Below are positions 23,939 through 36,337 of a stretch of DNA of 64,000 nucleotides, one piece after another; positions within the stretch are counted from its first letter, which is position 1, and every line of letters starts with the position of its first letter. This DNA comes from Sphagnum compactum (lineage: Eukaryota > Bryophyta > Sphagnopsida > Sphagnales), in assembly GCA_965153455.1 (NCBI GenBank), contig OZ234493.1, positions 5,270,001-5,334,000 on the forward strand. Reading direction: 5' to 3'. The notes below the pieces were generated by a model, which did not search any database, was not told the origin of the DNA, and saw only the letters and a program-made list of their open reading frames with translations. The translations under genes and the position numbers were made by a program.

Positions 23939-24490
23939 CCCTCTCGGGTCTCATAACATAACTTCTTGCTGGTTCAGCTATAGAGCTTGAGATTTGGCAG
24001 TAAGTTGCATCTTGTAGTTAGCTTTCTAACGAGCTAAGGCAAGTTGGATTTGAATAATGTATGTGTTAGAAATGATGTTTTAAGTGACTAAGGGTCTGCA
24101 GCCAAGTTGAATTATCACCTTTGTAAAACCCTCTCAGGTTTTGTAGCATAACTTCTTGCTGGTTTAGCTACAGAGCTTAGGATTTGGTAGCAAGATGTGC
24201 CTTGTTATTAGCTTTTTAGTGAGCTATGACAAGCCGAATTTGAATAACCTATGTGTTAGAAACAACATTTCAAGTGACTGCTGGTCTGTAGCCAAATTGA
24301 ATTATGACCTTTGTAAAACCCTCTCGGGTTTTGTAACATAACTTCTTGCTCGTTTAGCTGCAGAGCTTAGGATTTGGTAGCAAGATGTGCTTGTTGTTAG
24401 CTTCCTAGTGAGCTATGGCAAGCCGAATTTGAATAACCTATGTGTTAGAAACAACATTTCAAGTGACTGATCGTCTACAGCTATGTTGGA
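23939..24490. repeat. 190-bp tandem triplication
   Basis: Three copies starting at 23939, 24129 and 24319, each beginning CCCTCTC(G/A)GGT and continuing CATAACTTCTTGCT. They are exactly 190 bases apart, and the third is shortened. Confidence 0.85.
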
Positions 24491-25799
24491 CATGGTGTTG
24501 AGTCCTTAAACATTGGTTTAAATGAATGACAATTTGACATAAAGTCCTAAAATGTGTAGTGTGTGAGCTTGAAAAAAATATATCTATCAACTCTAATCGT
24601 AAATGATGCATAGGAAGCAGGCTACTTAATTTCAACTACAAACGCAATTTAACATCTAGAATTACACTTGCATTTTTCCTTCACCAGTAGCATTTGTGCC
24701 TCCAAGCATAATCACCTTGTAGAACCGGGAGTAGAGGGACGGAAAGTCGCCTCACAACAAGTAGTGGCAAACCTACAATTGGGTTAATTTGCGATTCCCA
24801 TCTATTTTTCCAGTTTTTGTGAATTTGTTGCCATGTGTCTCCTTCTTGTTTTTTCACTTTGTTTGTAAGTACTTCTCTTTTAAGGCAAATATTTTAAGGT
24901 TTAAAATGGATTAAAAGGATTTTTCGAAATTAAGGTTTAGGGTTTCGATTTTAAACCAAATTTGTTAGGCTAAGGATAAACATGGCAAATCTTGTGGGTT
25001 TTCCATCCCCAAAGCGTTGTTGGGCCTTTTAGCCCTCCTAGTGTGAGCACCCAATGGAGAGCTAGTAGTCGGTTTTACCCCTATGCCTAATTGTGTTCCG
25101 ACTTCCATCCATCTGCCCATCATTCCCATCCCTCTTAGTTTACTTTAACCAGTCCCTTCATCCTTTTTTGGTTTGTCGGCCCCTTTTTCGCTTCGCTTGC
25201 CACACCTACTAGGAACTTTTCCAATATTCATCATGTGGTCCTTTCTTGCATGACCCCACTTCCCTTGTCCCTTTTACAATTGTTTATTCAATAGGGCGGT
25301 TTAACATAACATTAGTTTTCATGCATCGCTCATAAGTGAATCTATCTCAAGGGGAATGTTGCCCCTAACTTTGCCATATTATCCTCCCTCTTTAACATGG
25401 ACATGGATTGCATCCATAAATATCATTGATGCTTTCCATTTGGGTTTACCATGTCTTCATTTTTACCATCATATTCTTTATGTATTTCGAGTTGATGTGC
25501 AGCGAGCTTTGCATATCCCTTTATCTTGATTAACATTTGATCTTTTCGATATTATAGTTTGGCATGTTTTTTTGTTATTCCCTTTTTGGTGTTTGTTTTT
25601 TCTTTCACAAGGTGGTGAAAAAAGCCACCAAGAAACATGTGTTCACTTGTGTCGATACATGGGTGGCAACTGGGATGCATTATAAGAGAAACACATAATT
25701 AACATTCACCTTAACTTCTCGTAGACATTTGGAATCAATTCTAAATCCTACCCCACCTCCATCAGCACAATTACACCATGCATGGGCCTTTGTTCATGT
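24491..25799. other. probable decayed transposon DNA, unassigned
   Basis: No intact ORF. The plus strand between about 24960 and 25800 is less A/T-rich and reads like a damaged coding sequence with frameshifts. Because the gypsy element that starts just to the right may be inserted in the RT element at 33-39 kb, this could be the missing 5' part of that element. That link is a guess. Confidence 0.3.
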
Positions 25800-26510
25800 A
25801 GGGGAATGTCAAAGACATGAAGATCCATAAGAAAAAAGGCTAAAGGAGAGGTTTAAATCCAACTTTCAAACAAGGAACAAGACAAAATTATGTGATTCAA
25901 AAGTAAAAACATAAAAATTATAAATAAGAACACGAGATGTGCAAGACCAATGTGGAAACAAATTTTTATTATGTTAACAAATGTGAATATGAATATAAAA
26001 CGAACATGACAAGGCTATAATATAGAATCATGTTTAAAACTAATGTTGAACAGACTAAAGGAAATGTGGGATCCTACTTTTATTTATACCCCTCTGGGGC
26101 CTTAGTTCTAAGAAGCTTTCAAAGAAGCTTCTATGTATGCATTGACTAAAGAAGCTTTTTGAAAACCTTCTTAAATGAGAGTCAATTATGAGTTAATTGA
26201 AACTTCACTATAAAATAATTAAGATTTAATTAGGAGTCAATTGGGAATTAAATGGACTTAATTAGGACTTAATTAAATTTTAAATAAAAATTAATTAGGA
26301 AGTAATTCAAACTTAACTAGAAATGAACTAAATTTTAACTAAGAATCAACCGAAAATGAATTAGGAATCAAATGAAAGTGAACTCAATTTTAAATGGAGG
26401 TTAATTAAAAGTGAAATGAAACTAAACTAAAAATTAGGTGCAAGTTTATTACAAGTCATGGATGATCATTTAAATGAATGAATTCCATGGCATTGGCATT
26501 CGTGGCATCA
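25800..26510 (-). repeat. 3' LTR of the gypsy element
   Basis: The LTR starts at TGATGCCACGAATGCC (reading minus from 26510) just after the polypurine tract. A TATA-type promoter box GGGGTATAAATAAAAG lies near 26095-26078. The interior has many AATTA/AACTAA words. It shares its first 80 or so bases with the 5' copy at 33170. The outer end was not located exactly. Confidence 0.6.
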
Positions 26511-26519
26511 TCTCCCCTT

Positions 26520-26957
26520 CTAACGACGAGTTCCACAAGGAGTGGACTTGGGTTTGTTTGGATATCGTCGATGGAACTCATGCACATTCTTTATAACATC
26601 TGATAGGTTATTGATTGGTTCCCAAATGTGTTCACTTACATCATACCCATGCCAATGAACAAAATATTGAAATTCACGATTAGAAACCTGTGAATTCAAA
26701 ATGTCCTCCACTTCATATTCTTGTTCACCATTGACTTCAATAGGTGGAATGGGATCATGGAATCTTCCTGGAATGGTAGACGTGTGGTAAGGTTCCAACA
26801 AGGAAACATGAAACATAGGATGGATTCTCATAGAACTTGGAAAGTTGAGTTGAAAGCCACGACATTGATTTGTTTCACAATGACGAATGGACTTAACTTC
26901 TAATGATCCAACTTTTTTGATGGTTTTGTTGTTTTGATATGTTGTTGTCAAAACCAA
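26520..26957 (-). pseudogene. gypsy integrase C-terminus and chromodomain
   Basis: A 145-codon open segment of the pol polyprotein. It contains the integrase C-terminal motif (MRIHPMFHVSLLEPYH) and then a chromodomain, EYEVEDILNSQV ... FQYFVHWHGYDVSEHIWEP, with the aromatic cage-type Y/W/W positions present. The ATG at the start is internal to the polyprotein and not a real start. It ends at a stop shortly before the polypurine tract. Confidence 0.85.
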
Positions 26958-27375
26958 ACTTGGTCATCGACCTCAAAGTTGGGTTGTTTTTTTTTATGTT
27001 TCTTAGCATTGTCCTTATATGGCCTTTGTGTTTCTTCAAGGTTAGATACAAGTTGAATTCGAACATCCACTAGCCACATGGTCTGATCTTCACCTACTAG
27101 ATTCATAATTTATGCACACCTTGAATGTCAAACTTGGGGTGCAAACCATGATTTGTAAATAAACGTATTTATTGGGTTGATGAATGCACTATGTTGTTGT
27201 AGGCAAATTTTGCCATAACCAAAAGTTATAACCAATTGGTTGTGCATCGTAAATATTATTCCAAGACTTGATTGACCCATTCTTTTTGCCCATTTGTTTG
27301 GGGGTGGAAAGTTAATGACAACTTCACTTTCACATCTAAAAGCTCAAATAATCACTTTTAAAACTTGGATGCAAA

Positions 27376-27790
27376 TTAAAGCCCACAATCAAAAATGATA
27401 ACTTCAGGAAGACCATGATACCAAAAAACATCATCAAAGAATAATTTAGTTGTTCTTTCACTAGTTATTGTTTTGGTATATGGAATGAAATGAGTCATTT
27501 TCATTAAACGGTCCTCCACCACCAAGATGGAGTTACAAAAACTAAAAGGTGGGAGGTTTGTGATGAAGTCTGTGGAAATTAAAGACCACATGGGTGTAGG
27601 GATCGGTAATGGTTGAAGGAGACCATGAAAGTGATGATGAGGATTTTTTGCTCGAGCACAAACATGCAAGTTCTAACAAATTCCTTCACATACTTCCAAA
27701 GTTGTGGCCACCAATAATTTCCAAACATTAACTCCATGGTCTTGTTGAATCCAAAATGGCTTGTGGCCAAAGCATCATGCCTAACCTTGA
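27376..27790 (-). pseudogene. gypsy integrase core (zinc-binding and DDE region), frameshifted
   Basis: Pieces in two frames. The first (27770 leftward) has the HHCC-type region with SHFGFNKTMELMFGNYWWPQ and a C-x2-C replaced by CMFVLE in one frame, but CARAKNPHHHFHGLLQPLP in the other. The second (to 27376) has the core with STDFITNLPP, a degenerate VVVDR (VVEDR) and HGLPEVIIFDCGL around the catalytic Asp positions. DRGPQF has become DCGL. Not functional. Confidence 0.8.
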
Positions 27791-28649
27791 GAACTTGAAG
27801 TCACGAAGAGCCATCAAGAACATACAAAATGCCATCATAATAAAATAGACCATTTTGAAATTCAAACTTAGCATGGTCACTAGAAAATTCATGGACTTGA
27901 TGATGACCCCTTAATTGGCCTTAGATGTCATAATAAGGTTCTTCGAATCTTCACGAATTTGACAAAAAAAGGTTATGTCATAAAAAATTGTTAATGCATA
28001 AAGTAAAAAATGTTCAAGCTTAAGAATGATATCACATTGTTGCTCATAGGCTTCATCTCCCTCTTTAGGCACGAAGTACTAGCAACGGGACAACGCATCA
28101 GGTTTCCCTTGTGGCGCCTAGGGTGATATGTGATGATAAACTGGAATCAAGACAAGGACGATGCCCACCAAAATTAACATTGATTCAAAACACGAGTTGT
28201 CATGAAATACTAAAAGTTCTAATGGTTTGAATACATAATGATTTTGTGTTGAACACCTTCAAGTAAATGATGTCCATCCACAATGGTTAAACGTTCTTTA
28301 TCGCGAATTTGGTAATTAATCTTTGCAAGAAAAAATTTACAAAAACGGAAGTCGAAAGGATGAAAAAATTTATTTTTTCCAAGTTATGAGAACACGACAT
28401 CTATTATAAAGTTGAAATTGTTTCTAAGACAAAAGGTTTGGAAGGGTTTACATGAATCAATAATGGGGTAATCGTGAAAGAAACTTTCAAAGATTGAAAG
28501 GCATTAATAGCTTCAACTCCCCAAGCAACAAGTGGATCCTTCCTAATCAATTGAGGAAAAGGGGTCACAATTGAAGAATAATGGGTAATGTAACATCTAT
28601 AAAAGTTGGCAAATCCGAGAAAACATTGGACATTTCGAACAAAAGCTAA

Positions 28650-29460
28650 AGTAGCCCAATCAACAATGGTTTGATCAGATGTTGGAAAACAACAAGTGTG
28701 TTCGTAAGGCCAAATGGCATCACAACATACTCAAAATGGCCATAACAAGTTCTAAAAGTTGTTTTCCATTCATCACCTTTTCAAATGCGTACCAAGTTGT
28801 ATGCTCCACATAAATCAATCTTGGTGTACACTTTGGCATGACCGAGCTGGTCCAGCAACCCTGAGATCAAGGGCAAAGGGTATTGATTCCTGGTGGTGAG
28901 TCAATTCAGTCCACGATAATTGACACACATTTGCACAAAACCATCTTTTTTTACCAAAGATGATAGGGGCACTGATTGGAGACTTTGAATGTCAAATGAA
29001 CTTTTTCTCAAGGTTCTCATCAATGTATCCATGAAGCACTACAAGTTCGTCTTGCGACAAATTATAGATGGGTCCAAATGGAATTTCAGTTATTTCCACA
29101 AGATTAATGGTGCAATTGTATGGTCGATTATTAGGCAAGGTGTTTGCATTTTTCTTCTCAAACACATCCTTGAATTCTTGGTAATGGGAAAGAATTTCAT
29201 GTGGACGTGGTTCAACATCTAATGAAGGAAAAATATAAATCAAGAATGCATCTCCTCTTGTGGTAGCCTTCGTGAAGGTTTTTGCTCCAACAAACAAAAG
29301 CTTGGGGCACCTAAACTTTCTTGTACCATCTAGGTTTTCCTTTTGCTTCAAATTTTGCATGTTTCTAACGAGGGTTTCACACTTGAGGGCTTCGTGTTGT
29401 GGTGTTTCAAAATGAAGACTTTTTGTATGCCAATCCATTCGCAGATTATGCAAAACAAAC
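28650..29460 (-). pseudogene. gypsy reverse transcriptase, N-terminal half
   Basis: The longest open piece (29453-28992) includes HYQEFKDVFEKKNANTLPNN, then RPYNCTINLVE and FGPIYNLSQDELVVLHGYID, the standard linker and thumb-proximal start of gypsy RT. Downstream on the same strand the catalytic region is scattered over frames with stops. RNase H follows in very degenerate form to about 28000. Confidence 0.8.
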
Positions 29461-29495
29461 CAAAATAATCCAATGATGACAAGATTTTTTAGAAA

Positions 29496-30120
29496 TTAAA
29501 TGACATTGAAGACAACCTTGCTAGTGTGGGAACCAATGGTAACATTTAATGGTTTGGTTTCATGTGTGACTAGTCCTAACGAAAGGTTTCGACTATCAAT
29601 GACCTCAATTGGCACTAGTGTGTTATTTTCCACTAAAACCAACTTGTATTGTTGCACCACCTCCTTGTCCATAAAAAATGTTATTGCACTAGAATCAATA
29701 AGTGCTTGGGTTTCCATTGTCACAAGCTTACTACATTTGATAATGATTGGTACCAAGAAACATGGTGTTACATTTGAAGATAGGTGGGGACCATTCTTAT
29801 TACATTATGCATCAAGGTCTAGCCTCGCGGTCCTTACTAAGACTAGACATGCTTGTTTTTCCTTTGGTTGTGGATTGGTAACAAAGATGGTGTGTGCTGC
29901 ATGTGGTCCACGTTTCTTTGGACATTCACGAGCAACATGATCTTGTTTTCCACAATATAAACAAATATTATTTGTATGTCGGCATTATTTTTCTTGCTCC
30001 GTGAGGGGCTTGAATCTTGTCTTATCAATATGCATGGGGTCATCCTTTGGCAAGGTTACTAAAGGCCGGGCTGACATTGCAGGTGAAAAATTCCTATGTG
30101 TTTTTTATGTGAGTTCATGG
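29496..30120 (-). pseudogene. gypsy zinc knuckle and aspartic protease
   Basis: Minus-strand reading gives DPMHIDKTRFKPLTEQEK, then a CCHC knuckle CLYCGKQDHVARECP (about 29970-29925), then the protease with ALIDSSA in place of the active-site DSG (about 29700-29680). The Gly to Ser change in the DSG triad, plus stops between knuckle and protease, mark it as inactive. The right edge meets CACTA element 2. Confidence 0.82.
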
Positions 30121-30129
30121 CGCTTCTCT

Positions 30130-32192
30130 CACTAGAAGAAATCTTATCCATTTTTACCATCATTTTGCAACTATAATGCGACTGTTGTCCACACCTACTA
30201 CATTTGTGACTTTGATATTTGTAATCCTATGTGTCCATGTAGTTGTAAGTATATACCATTTACATGTGTGACTAAATGATGGGTCTAATCAACTATTATT
30301 CGAATATGTAGTTGCATGATATGACTACAAAAGTTTTAGGTCAAAATATAGTTGAAATTTTGACATATTTCGTTCATTTTTTCTTATTTGTCCACTTATG
30401 GTTGATAATTGAGTTGCATGGTGATAATGATTATATATATATTTACAACTATGGACAATATAAGTTGTTGACTATCTCAAACTAACCTACATGGCGCACA
30501 TGACATTTCCATAAATTTTCAACATAAATACAATTCTATTTCAACACATTAATCTAAATTAACCATTTTAATTTTGGTTATATATCACCATAACACTATT
30601 TTTTTCACCAATTTGTTAAAACATTTGTAGGCTATAAGTTATATATAAGTAGTATGCTAGTTTACTAAATTTAGCTAAAAGGCCACTAGGTTTTGAAGGT
30701 TAGACCTAGTTAGGCTAGGTAAGCTAGGTAAGTAGTTGGTAGGCTAGGTCATTAATTTATTAATTGATTGTGTGAATGTGTGATCATGTTTTCATATTAA
30801 TTAATTAAATAAATAAATTAGGTACTTAATCAATTAATTAGAATGGCTAGGTAATATGTAATAAGTAGGATAGGTACTAGTAGGTAGTAGGTGGGTAGGT
30901 AAGCTAAACAATAGGTATTTTATTTTGTGGATATGCATAATGTTTTTGTGTTAATTTATTAGGTAGGCTAGGTAGTAGATAGTAGGTATGTAACATAAGT
31001 AGTATGTAATAAGTAGGATGGGCATTAATAGGTAGTAGGTATGTAGGTTATAAGTTAAGCAAGACGTATTTTATTTTGTGGATATGTTGTAGTGTTTTTG
31101 TATGAATTGTTTAATTAATTAGCTATGTTAAACAATTAATTTATTAAATGTAGGCTAACCAATTAATTTATAAGTAGGCTAGGTAGTAGATAGTAATTAG
31201 TATGTAGTCTAGGTAGTATGTGATAAGTAGGATAGGTAGTAGTAAGTAGTAGGTAGGTTAGGTAATAGATAGTAGATATGTAACCTAGGTAATATTAGCA
31301 AGTAGGATAAGTAGTAGGTAGTAAGTAGGATATGTTATAAATAGTTAGGAAAAATAGTAAATATTCTATTGTGTGGATATATGACAATGTTTTTGTATGG
31401 GATAAAGGATGTGATAATGTTGTAGTGTTGTAAAGTTGTAGTGTTTCCTTTTCATTAGAATGTATCCCATATCTTTTGTCTACAACTTCAAATTTATAAA
31501 TATATAAAGAAATGAAATAATGGACTAGATTCATGGTATGCATTATAAACATAGTACATGTGCCATTTGGGATGAACCAATCAAAAGGCTTGTCCCCAAT
31601 AAAATAAATAGAATCCTACCTACCTATTTAGTTTATGTTAAATAACCTTTTTTACCTTAACCTAGCTTAGAATAGATTGCCTATTATAGTTTGGCCTAGG
31701 ATAGATTATAATTAATAATATTGAATTTAATTAATTATTTAAATATAATATATTAGTTGTTGTAATTATAAATTAAATTTTTGTCATTATAATATTCAAT
31801 TATTATAATTACAATATATCTTTTTTGAACAATGGAAAATTGCCACATGTTTTATGGCCATTAACTTTTTAAATTACCACGTGGTTAAATTCTAACCACC
31901 CATCAATGGCACATTTGGTAGCATGTGATTTTCCCAAATGTAGTTACAAATGCAATTGTAGATTGGGGTTCCACATCATACTAAGGATCATCCATGGCAA
32001 TGGATGAGAAATTATGGCCTAATCATGAGGTTTGTGACTACACTTTCAACTTCATGGCCATGTCATGTCTTTTGCGACTTATTGTCTTATGGCACTTGTC
32101 TTAAGCGACTAGGCTAGTTTTAGTTACATGTGCCCATTACAACTATAAATGAATCGCAAATCCAATCATTGATTTTCAAATTTCTTCTAATG
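30130..32192. mobile_element. CACTA-type element 2, non-autonomous, 2063 bp, nested in the gypsy element
   Basis: It starts CACTAGAAGAAAT and ends ATTTCTTCTAATG, near-perfect terminal inverted repeats. It is flanked by TCT (30127-30129) and TTT (32193-32195), a 3-bp target duplication with one mismatch. It separates gypsy gag from its zinc knuckle, so it inserted after the retrotransposon. Subterminal words (GCAACTATAATGCGAC, TTACAACTATAAATG) resemble those of element 1. No transposase is seen. The interior carries a TAGGTAGTAGGTA-type tandem array. Confidence 0.68.
30680..31340. repeat. TAGGTAGTAGGTAGG-type tandem array inside CACTA element 2
   Basis: Irregular repetition of GGCTAGGTAGTAG, GTAGTAGGTAGG and AAGTAGGATAGG words over about 650 bases. 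Confidence 0.75.
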
Positions 32193-32224
32193 TTTTATCG
32201 ACGTTAAAAAAACCTATTGTCACA

Positions 32225-32725
32225 GTAAACAACTTGTGCAATGGCCTAACTTAATGGTAAAGGTTTGGCGAGGTGAATAACAAGTCTTTCACATCACTTT
32301 GTAACCCAATTGGAATTGATTTATGAGCACTGTTGTTTCACCCATGTAATATTGCAAGTCAACTTTTTAAACTTTGATGCGTATACTATAGTTAAACGTG
32401 ATCCTTGACAAATAAATCATATTTTTGTGCTAGACATGCGTTCTTTGTCCGAATCTCCAAAGGTGGCATTGAATTCCTCAAGAAATGTTTCAAAGTTGTT
32501 GAACAAGGGTGATTGATGTTCCCACAAAGGTGCAAACCAAGCAAGGACCGTGCCTTCCAACAAGGTGCTTATGAATCCAAATTGAACTGGGTTAGTTGGA
32601 TATTGATGAAGGTGAAGTTGGATGATTAAACACATTTGGTTGACAAAACTTTGAAACTTTGAATGTGTATCATCAAATTTGTTAATTAGGCTGATTTGTG
32701 GCTCCTTTGGTTACAATTGTGTTGT
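32225..32725 (-). pseudogene. gypsy gag fragment
   Basis: The open piece 32635-32417 reads FISTLLEGTVLAWFAPLWEH ... FLEEFNATFGDSDKERMS, which is the conserved Retrotrans_gag core (L..G.A..WF.PL; F..F...FGD.D). After a stop it continues as QGSRLTIVYASKFKKLTCNI. It is cut by CACTA element 2 immediately downstream. Confidence 0.82.
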
Positions 32726-32879
32726 CGAAACGCATCCCAAAGAGGTCAAAGTTTGATTGGTTTCCAAATGAACAGTAGATTCGCGAAGTGTTAAATTTTC
32801 CTGTTCAAGATTCCTAAGGTTAATAGCTAGCTCATAATGAACAACAGACCAATATGTAAGAAACAGTATGTCACTTCAA

Positions 32880-33170
32880 GACCGAAAAGAAAACATACCC
32901 CTCAACTTTTAGTTAAGTTTTTATTTATATTTCTTTGAGTTACAACTTAACTTGAAGTTAATTAAGAGTTAGCTAGAAGTGAACTAAAATTTAACTAAAA
33001 ATGACTAAAAATCAACTAGAAGTGAACAATGAGTCAAGTGGAAATGAATTAAAAGTTAACTAAAAGTGAACAGAAGCTAAACAAAAAGTTATGCACAAAT
33101 TTATTACAAGTCATGAATGATCATTCAAATGAATGAACTCCATGGCATTGACATTTGTGATAGGGAGTAT
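32880..33170 (-). repeat. 5' LTR remnant of the gypsy element
   Basis: Reading minus from about 33170, CACAAATGTCAATGCCATGG and the following GAATGATCATTCATGACTTG match the start of the 3' LTR. The inner part then diverges and the TATA-containing half is not clearly present, so this LTR is truncated or rearranged. Confidence 0.6.
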
Positions 33171-34189
33171 GTTTGAACAATATGTGCACTAGCTCTAAGC
33201 ACATTTACAGCCCCATTTTATGAAACCACAAGAGTCCTTCGTTTTCTCCATCCACTTGTTAAAGTTAATCTCCCCCCTTTTGTTAATGATTTCCATCTTG
33301 AGATGGAGGTTCCTTTAGATTGGGAGGCATTTGTTTCTTTCTTGGTTCGTTCATCATGTTTTATTTTGGTGCCCCTCGAGTATGGTATATGAACTTTTAT
33401 GGGACTATTTTCTCCTAGATGATTTTCCAGTCACTACTACAAAAATGTGTTGTAGTTTACTAGCCTAAACCACTATGGGACCTTAAAAATGAAATAACTT
33501 CATTGCATTTTACTGATTTCACCCTGCTGAAAGTTATTTCATTATAATATCACTATGTAGACATCATGTTTCATTACTACTTAACATAATTCACTATTAT
33601 AATTTACTATAGTAAATAGGTTTATTTATATGTTTTTAAAAATATTCTATCTATGTTACTTTATGATATACCCTATATTATTTTAAGCTACTTTAGATAT
33701 TCTAACTTATATTTTATGTTATTATAAGTTATTATAAATGATTGTATTCTAAACTATTATATGTTATTTTACCTTAAGGTATCTTAACTAGTTTATTATA
33801 AGCTTTTAAGCTATTCTAAATTAAATTATTCAACTAATTTTAGGCTATCCCTTAGGTTATTTTATTTTAAATTAATATATGTTATTTCAAGTTATACTTT
33901 AAATTATTCAAAGTCATTACGTTTTATGTTATTATAAATTATTTTATCCTAAGTATAATAACTTAAAATAATCTAAAATAAAATATAATGACCTAAAGTA
34001 AAAATAACTTAGAATAAAAAATAATAACTCATGAAAAATAATTTTAAATACCTATAATATAATAACTACCAATAGCCTATGATATTATAACATAAAATAT
34101 CCAACAGTAATTTATAATATTATTCACCAATAGTTATAATATAACATATAATACCCACCAATAACCATTAATATAATAATCATTGATAA

Positions 34190-34740
34190 CCACCAGTATC
34201 CACCAATAGAATATTCACCAATAGCCATTAATATAATAATCATTGATAACCACCAATATCCACAATAGAATATTCACCAATAGCCATTAATATAATAATC
34301 ATTGATAACCACCAGTATCCACCAATAGAATATTCACCAATAACCATTAATATAATTATCATTGATAACCACCAGTATCCACCAATAGAATATTCACCAA
34401 TAGCCATTAATATAATAATCATTGATAACCACCAGTATCCACCAATATAATATTCACCAATAACCATTAATATAATTATCATTGATAACCACCAGTATCC
34501 ACCAATAGAATATTCACCAATAGCCATTAATATAATAATCATTGATAACCACCAGTATCCACCAATAGAATATTCGCCAATAGCCATTAATATAATAATC
34601 ATTGATAACCACCAGTATCCACCAATAGAATATTCGCCAATAACCATTAATATAATAATCATTGATAACCACCAATATCCACTAATAAAATATTCACCAA
34701 TAGCTGTTAATATAATATTCATTAATAACCACCAATATCC
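34190..34740. repeat. 60-bp tandem repeat, about nine copies, inside CACTA element 3
   Basis: An almost perfect 60-base period (ACCAGTATCC recurs every 60 bases from 34311 to 34671). Each unit combines CACCAATAGCCATTAATATA and ATCATTGATAACCACC. Because 60 is a multiple of three, the minus strand shows an artificial 160-codon ORF made of a 20-residue repeat. Confidence 0.96.
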
Positions 34741-35640
34741 ACAATAAAATATTCACCAATAGCCATTAATAGAATATTCACCAATAGCCATTAATAGAAT
34801 AATCACCAATAGCCATTAATAGAATAGTCACTAATAGCCATTGATAAAATAGCCATTAATAACCATTAATAGAATAGCCACAAATAGCCATTAATAGAAT
34901 AGCCACAAATAGCCATTAATAGAATAACCATAAATACCCATTAATAGAATAACCATAAATAGCCATTAATAGAATAACCACAAATAGCCATTAATAGAAT
35001 AACCACAAATAGCCATTAATAGAAAAACCACAAATAACCATTAATAGAATAACCATAAATACCCATTAATCGAATAACCACTAATAGCCATTAATAGAAT
35101 AACCACAAATAGCCATTAATAGAATAACCAAAAATAGCCATTAATAGAATAACCATAAATAACCATTAATAGAATAACCATAAATACCCATTAATAGAAT
35201 AACCATAAATACCCATTAATAGAATAACCACTAATAGCCATTAATAAAATAACCACTAATAGAATAACTATTAATGGCCATTAATATAATAGCGACCAAT
35301 AGCCATTAATATGAATAGCCACTAATAGAATAACTATTAATGGCCATTAATAGAATAGCCACTAATAGCCATTAATAGAATAGCCACTAATAGCCATTAA
35401 TAGAATAGCCACTAATAGCCATTAATAGAATAGCCATCAATAGCCATTAATAGAATAACCACCAATGGCCATTAATAGAATAACCACTAATAGAATAACT
35501 AATAATGGCCATTAATAGAATAACCACCAATAACTATTAATAGAATAACCATTAATAGGCATTAATAGCCACCAATAAAATTGGTATCAATAGCCATTGA
35601 TAACCATTAATAACCCTAATAAAAAAATAACCAATAACCA
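34741..35640. repeat. 25-bp tandem repeat, about 35 variable copies, inside CACTA element 3
   Basis: Units of the type AGCCATTAATAGAATAACCA + CAAAT, mostly 25 bases apart, with an occasional shorter form. The words are shared with the 60-bp repeat to the left, so the 60-bp unit is probably a higher-order derivative. Confidence 0.92.
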
Positions 35641-36337
35641 TATATTAGAATTGTTTAGGATTGCCAAAAATAATCAAGGGTGAAATAATTTATAATAGAC
35701 TAAAGTAACTTAAGGTGAAATAACATATAATAACGTAGAATTGACAATAATAACATAAGGTGAAATAGCCTTCAATAGCCAAAAGTAACTTATAATAGCT
35801 GCTAGTAGTCTAAATTGAAATAATTTACAATAGCAAAAAAATAACATATAATATCTAAAAAAACTTACAATAGTTAAAACTAGCTTAAGGTGAAATAAAT
35901 TAAAATAGCTAAAAGTAACTTGGAATAACCAAAGTAGCCTAAGGTGAAATAGCTAAAAATAACGAAAAGTAATTGAGAATAACCATAAATAGTCGTAAAT
36001 AATATAGGGTGGAATAATTTAAATTAATAAAAAATAGTCATATAATAATTGAAAGTAGATTAGCATAGGTAGTATTTTATATTAATAACAAATCCATTTA
36101 TTAAAAAAAATTTCAAAAAAATGGTCATTGAAATGTTATTGAATAATGATATTCAACTTTTTTTTTGTTCAAATGATTTTAAACTTTCAAAAGGAAAATC
36201 AATGTAATTATGTACATTATTGAATTAAAAAAAAAACTTGAATTATTTCATTTGAACAAAATTTCAATAAGATATGAATTTTCAAAGTTTAGAATGAAGT
36301 ATTTGATAAATAGAATGTAATGTAACATATTACCACA

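Larger units (their letters stand above)
25800..33170 (-). mobile_element. decayed Ty3/gypsy chromovirus with nested CACTA insertion
   Basis: LTR retrotransposon on the minus strand. In order from the right: 5' LTR remnant (33170-32880), gag (32725-32225), CACTA element 2 (32192-30130, secondary insertion), CCHC zinc knuckle, protease, reverse transcriptase, RNase H, integrase, chromodomain (ending near 26522), polypurine tract AGAAGGGGAGA (26521-26511) and 3' LTR from 26510 leftward. The domain order with integrase after RT and a C-terminal chromodomain identifies a chromovirus. Many stops and frameshifts, and LTRs that differ from each other, mean it is old and inactive. The left outer end is approximate. 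Confidence 0.85.

Noticed and set aside
23469-23954. Several overlapping ORFs on both strands with GGQW/PMEGSM-type repeats
   Set aside because: They arise from the 26-bp tandem repeat, which stays open in multiple frames; no conserved domain.
32225-32330. tRNA-like or SINE-like segment (TGGCCTAACTTAATGGTAA)
   Set aside because: The minus strand here continues the gypsy gag coding sequence, and no B box follows at the right spacing.
34240-34722. 160-codon minus-strand ORF with a 20-residue repeat
   Set aside because: It is an artefact of the 60-bp tandem repeat inside CACTA element 3.
34190-35640. Regular repeat array considered as CRISPR
   Set aside because: There are no unique spacers between conserved repeats and the genome is a plant's; this is a minisatellite.
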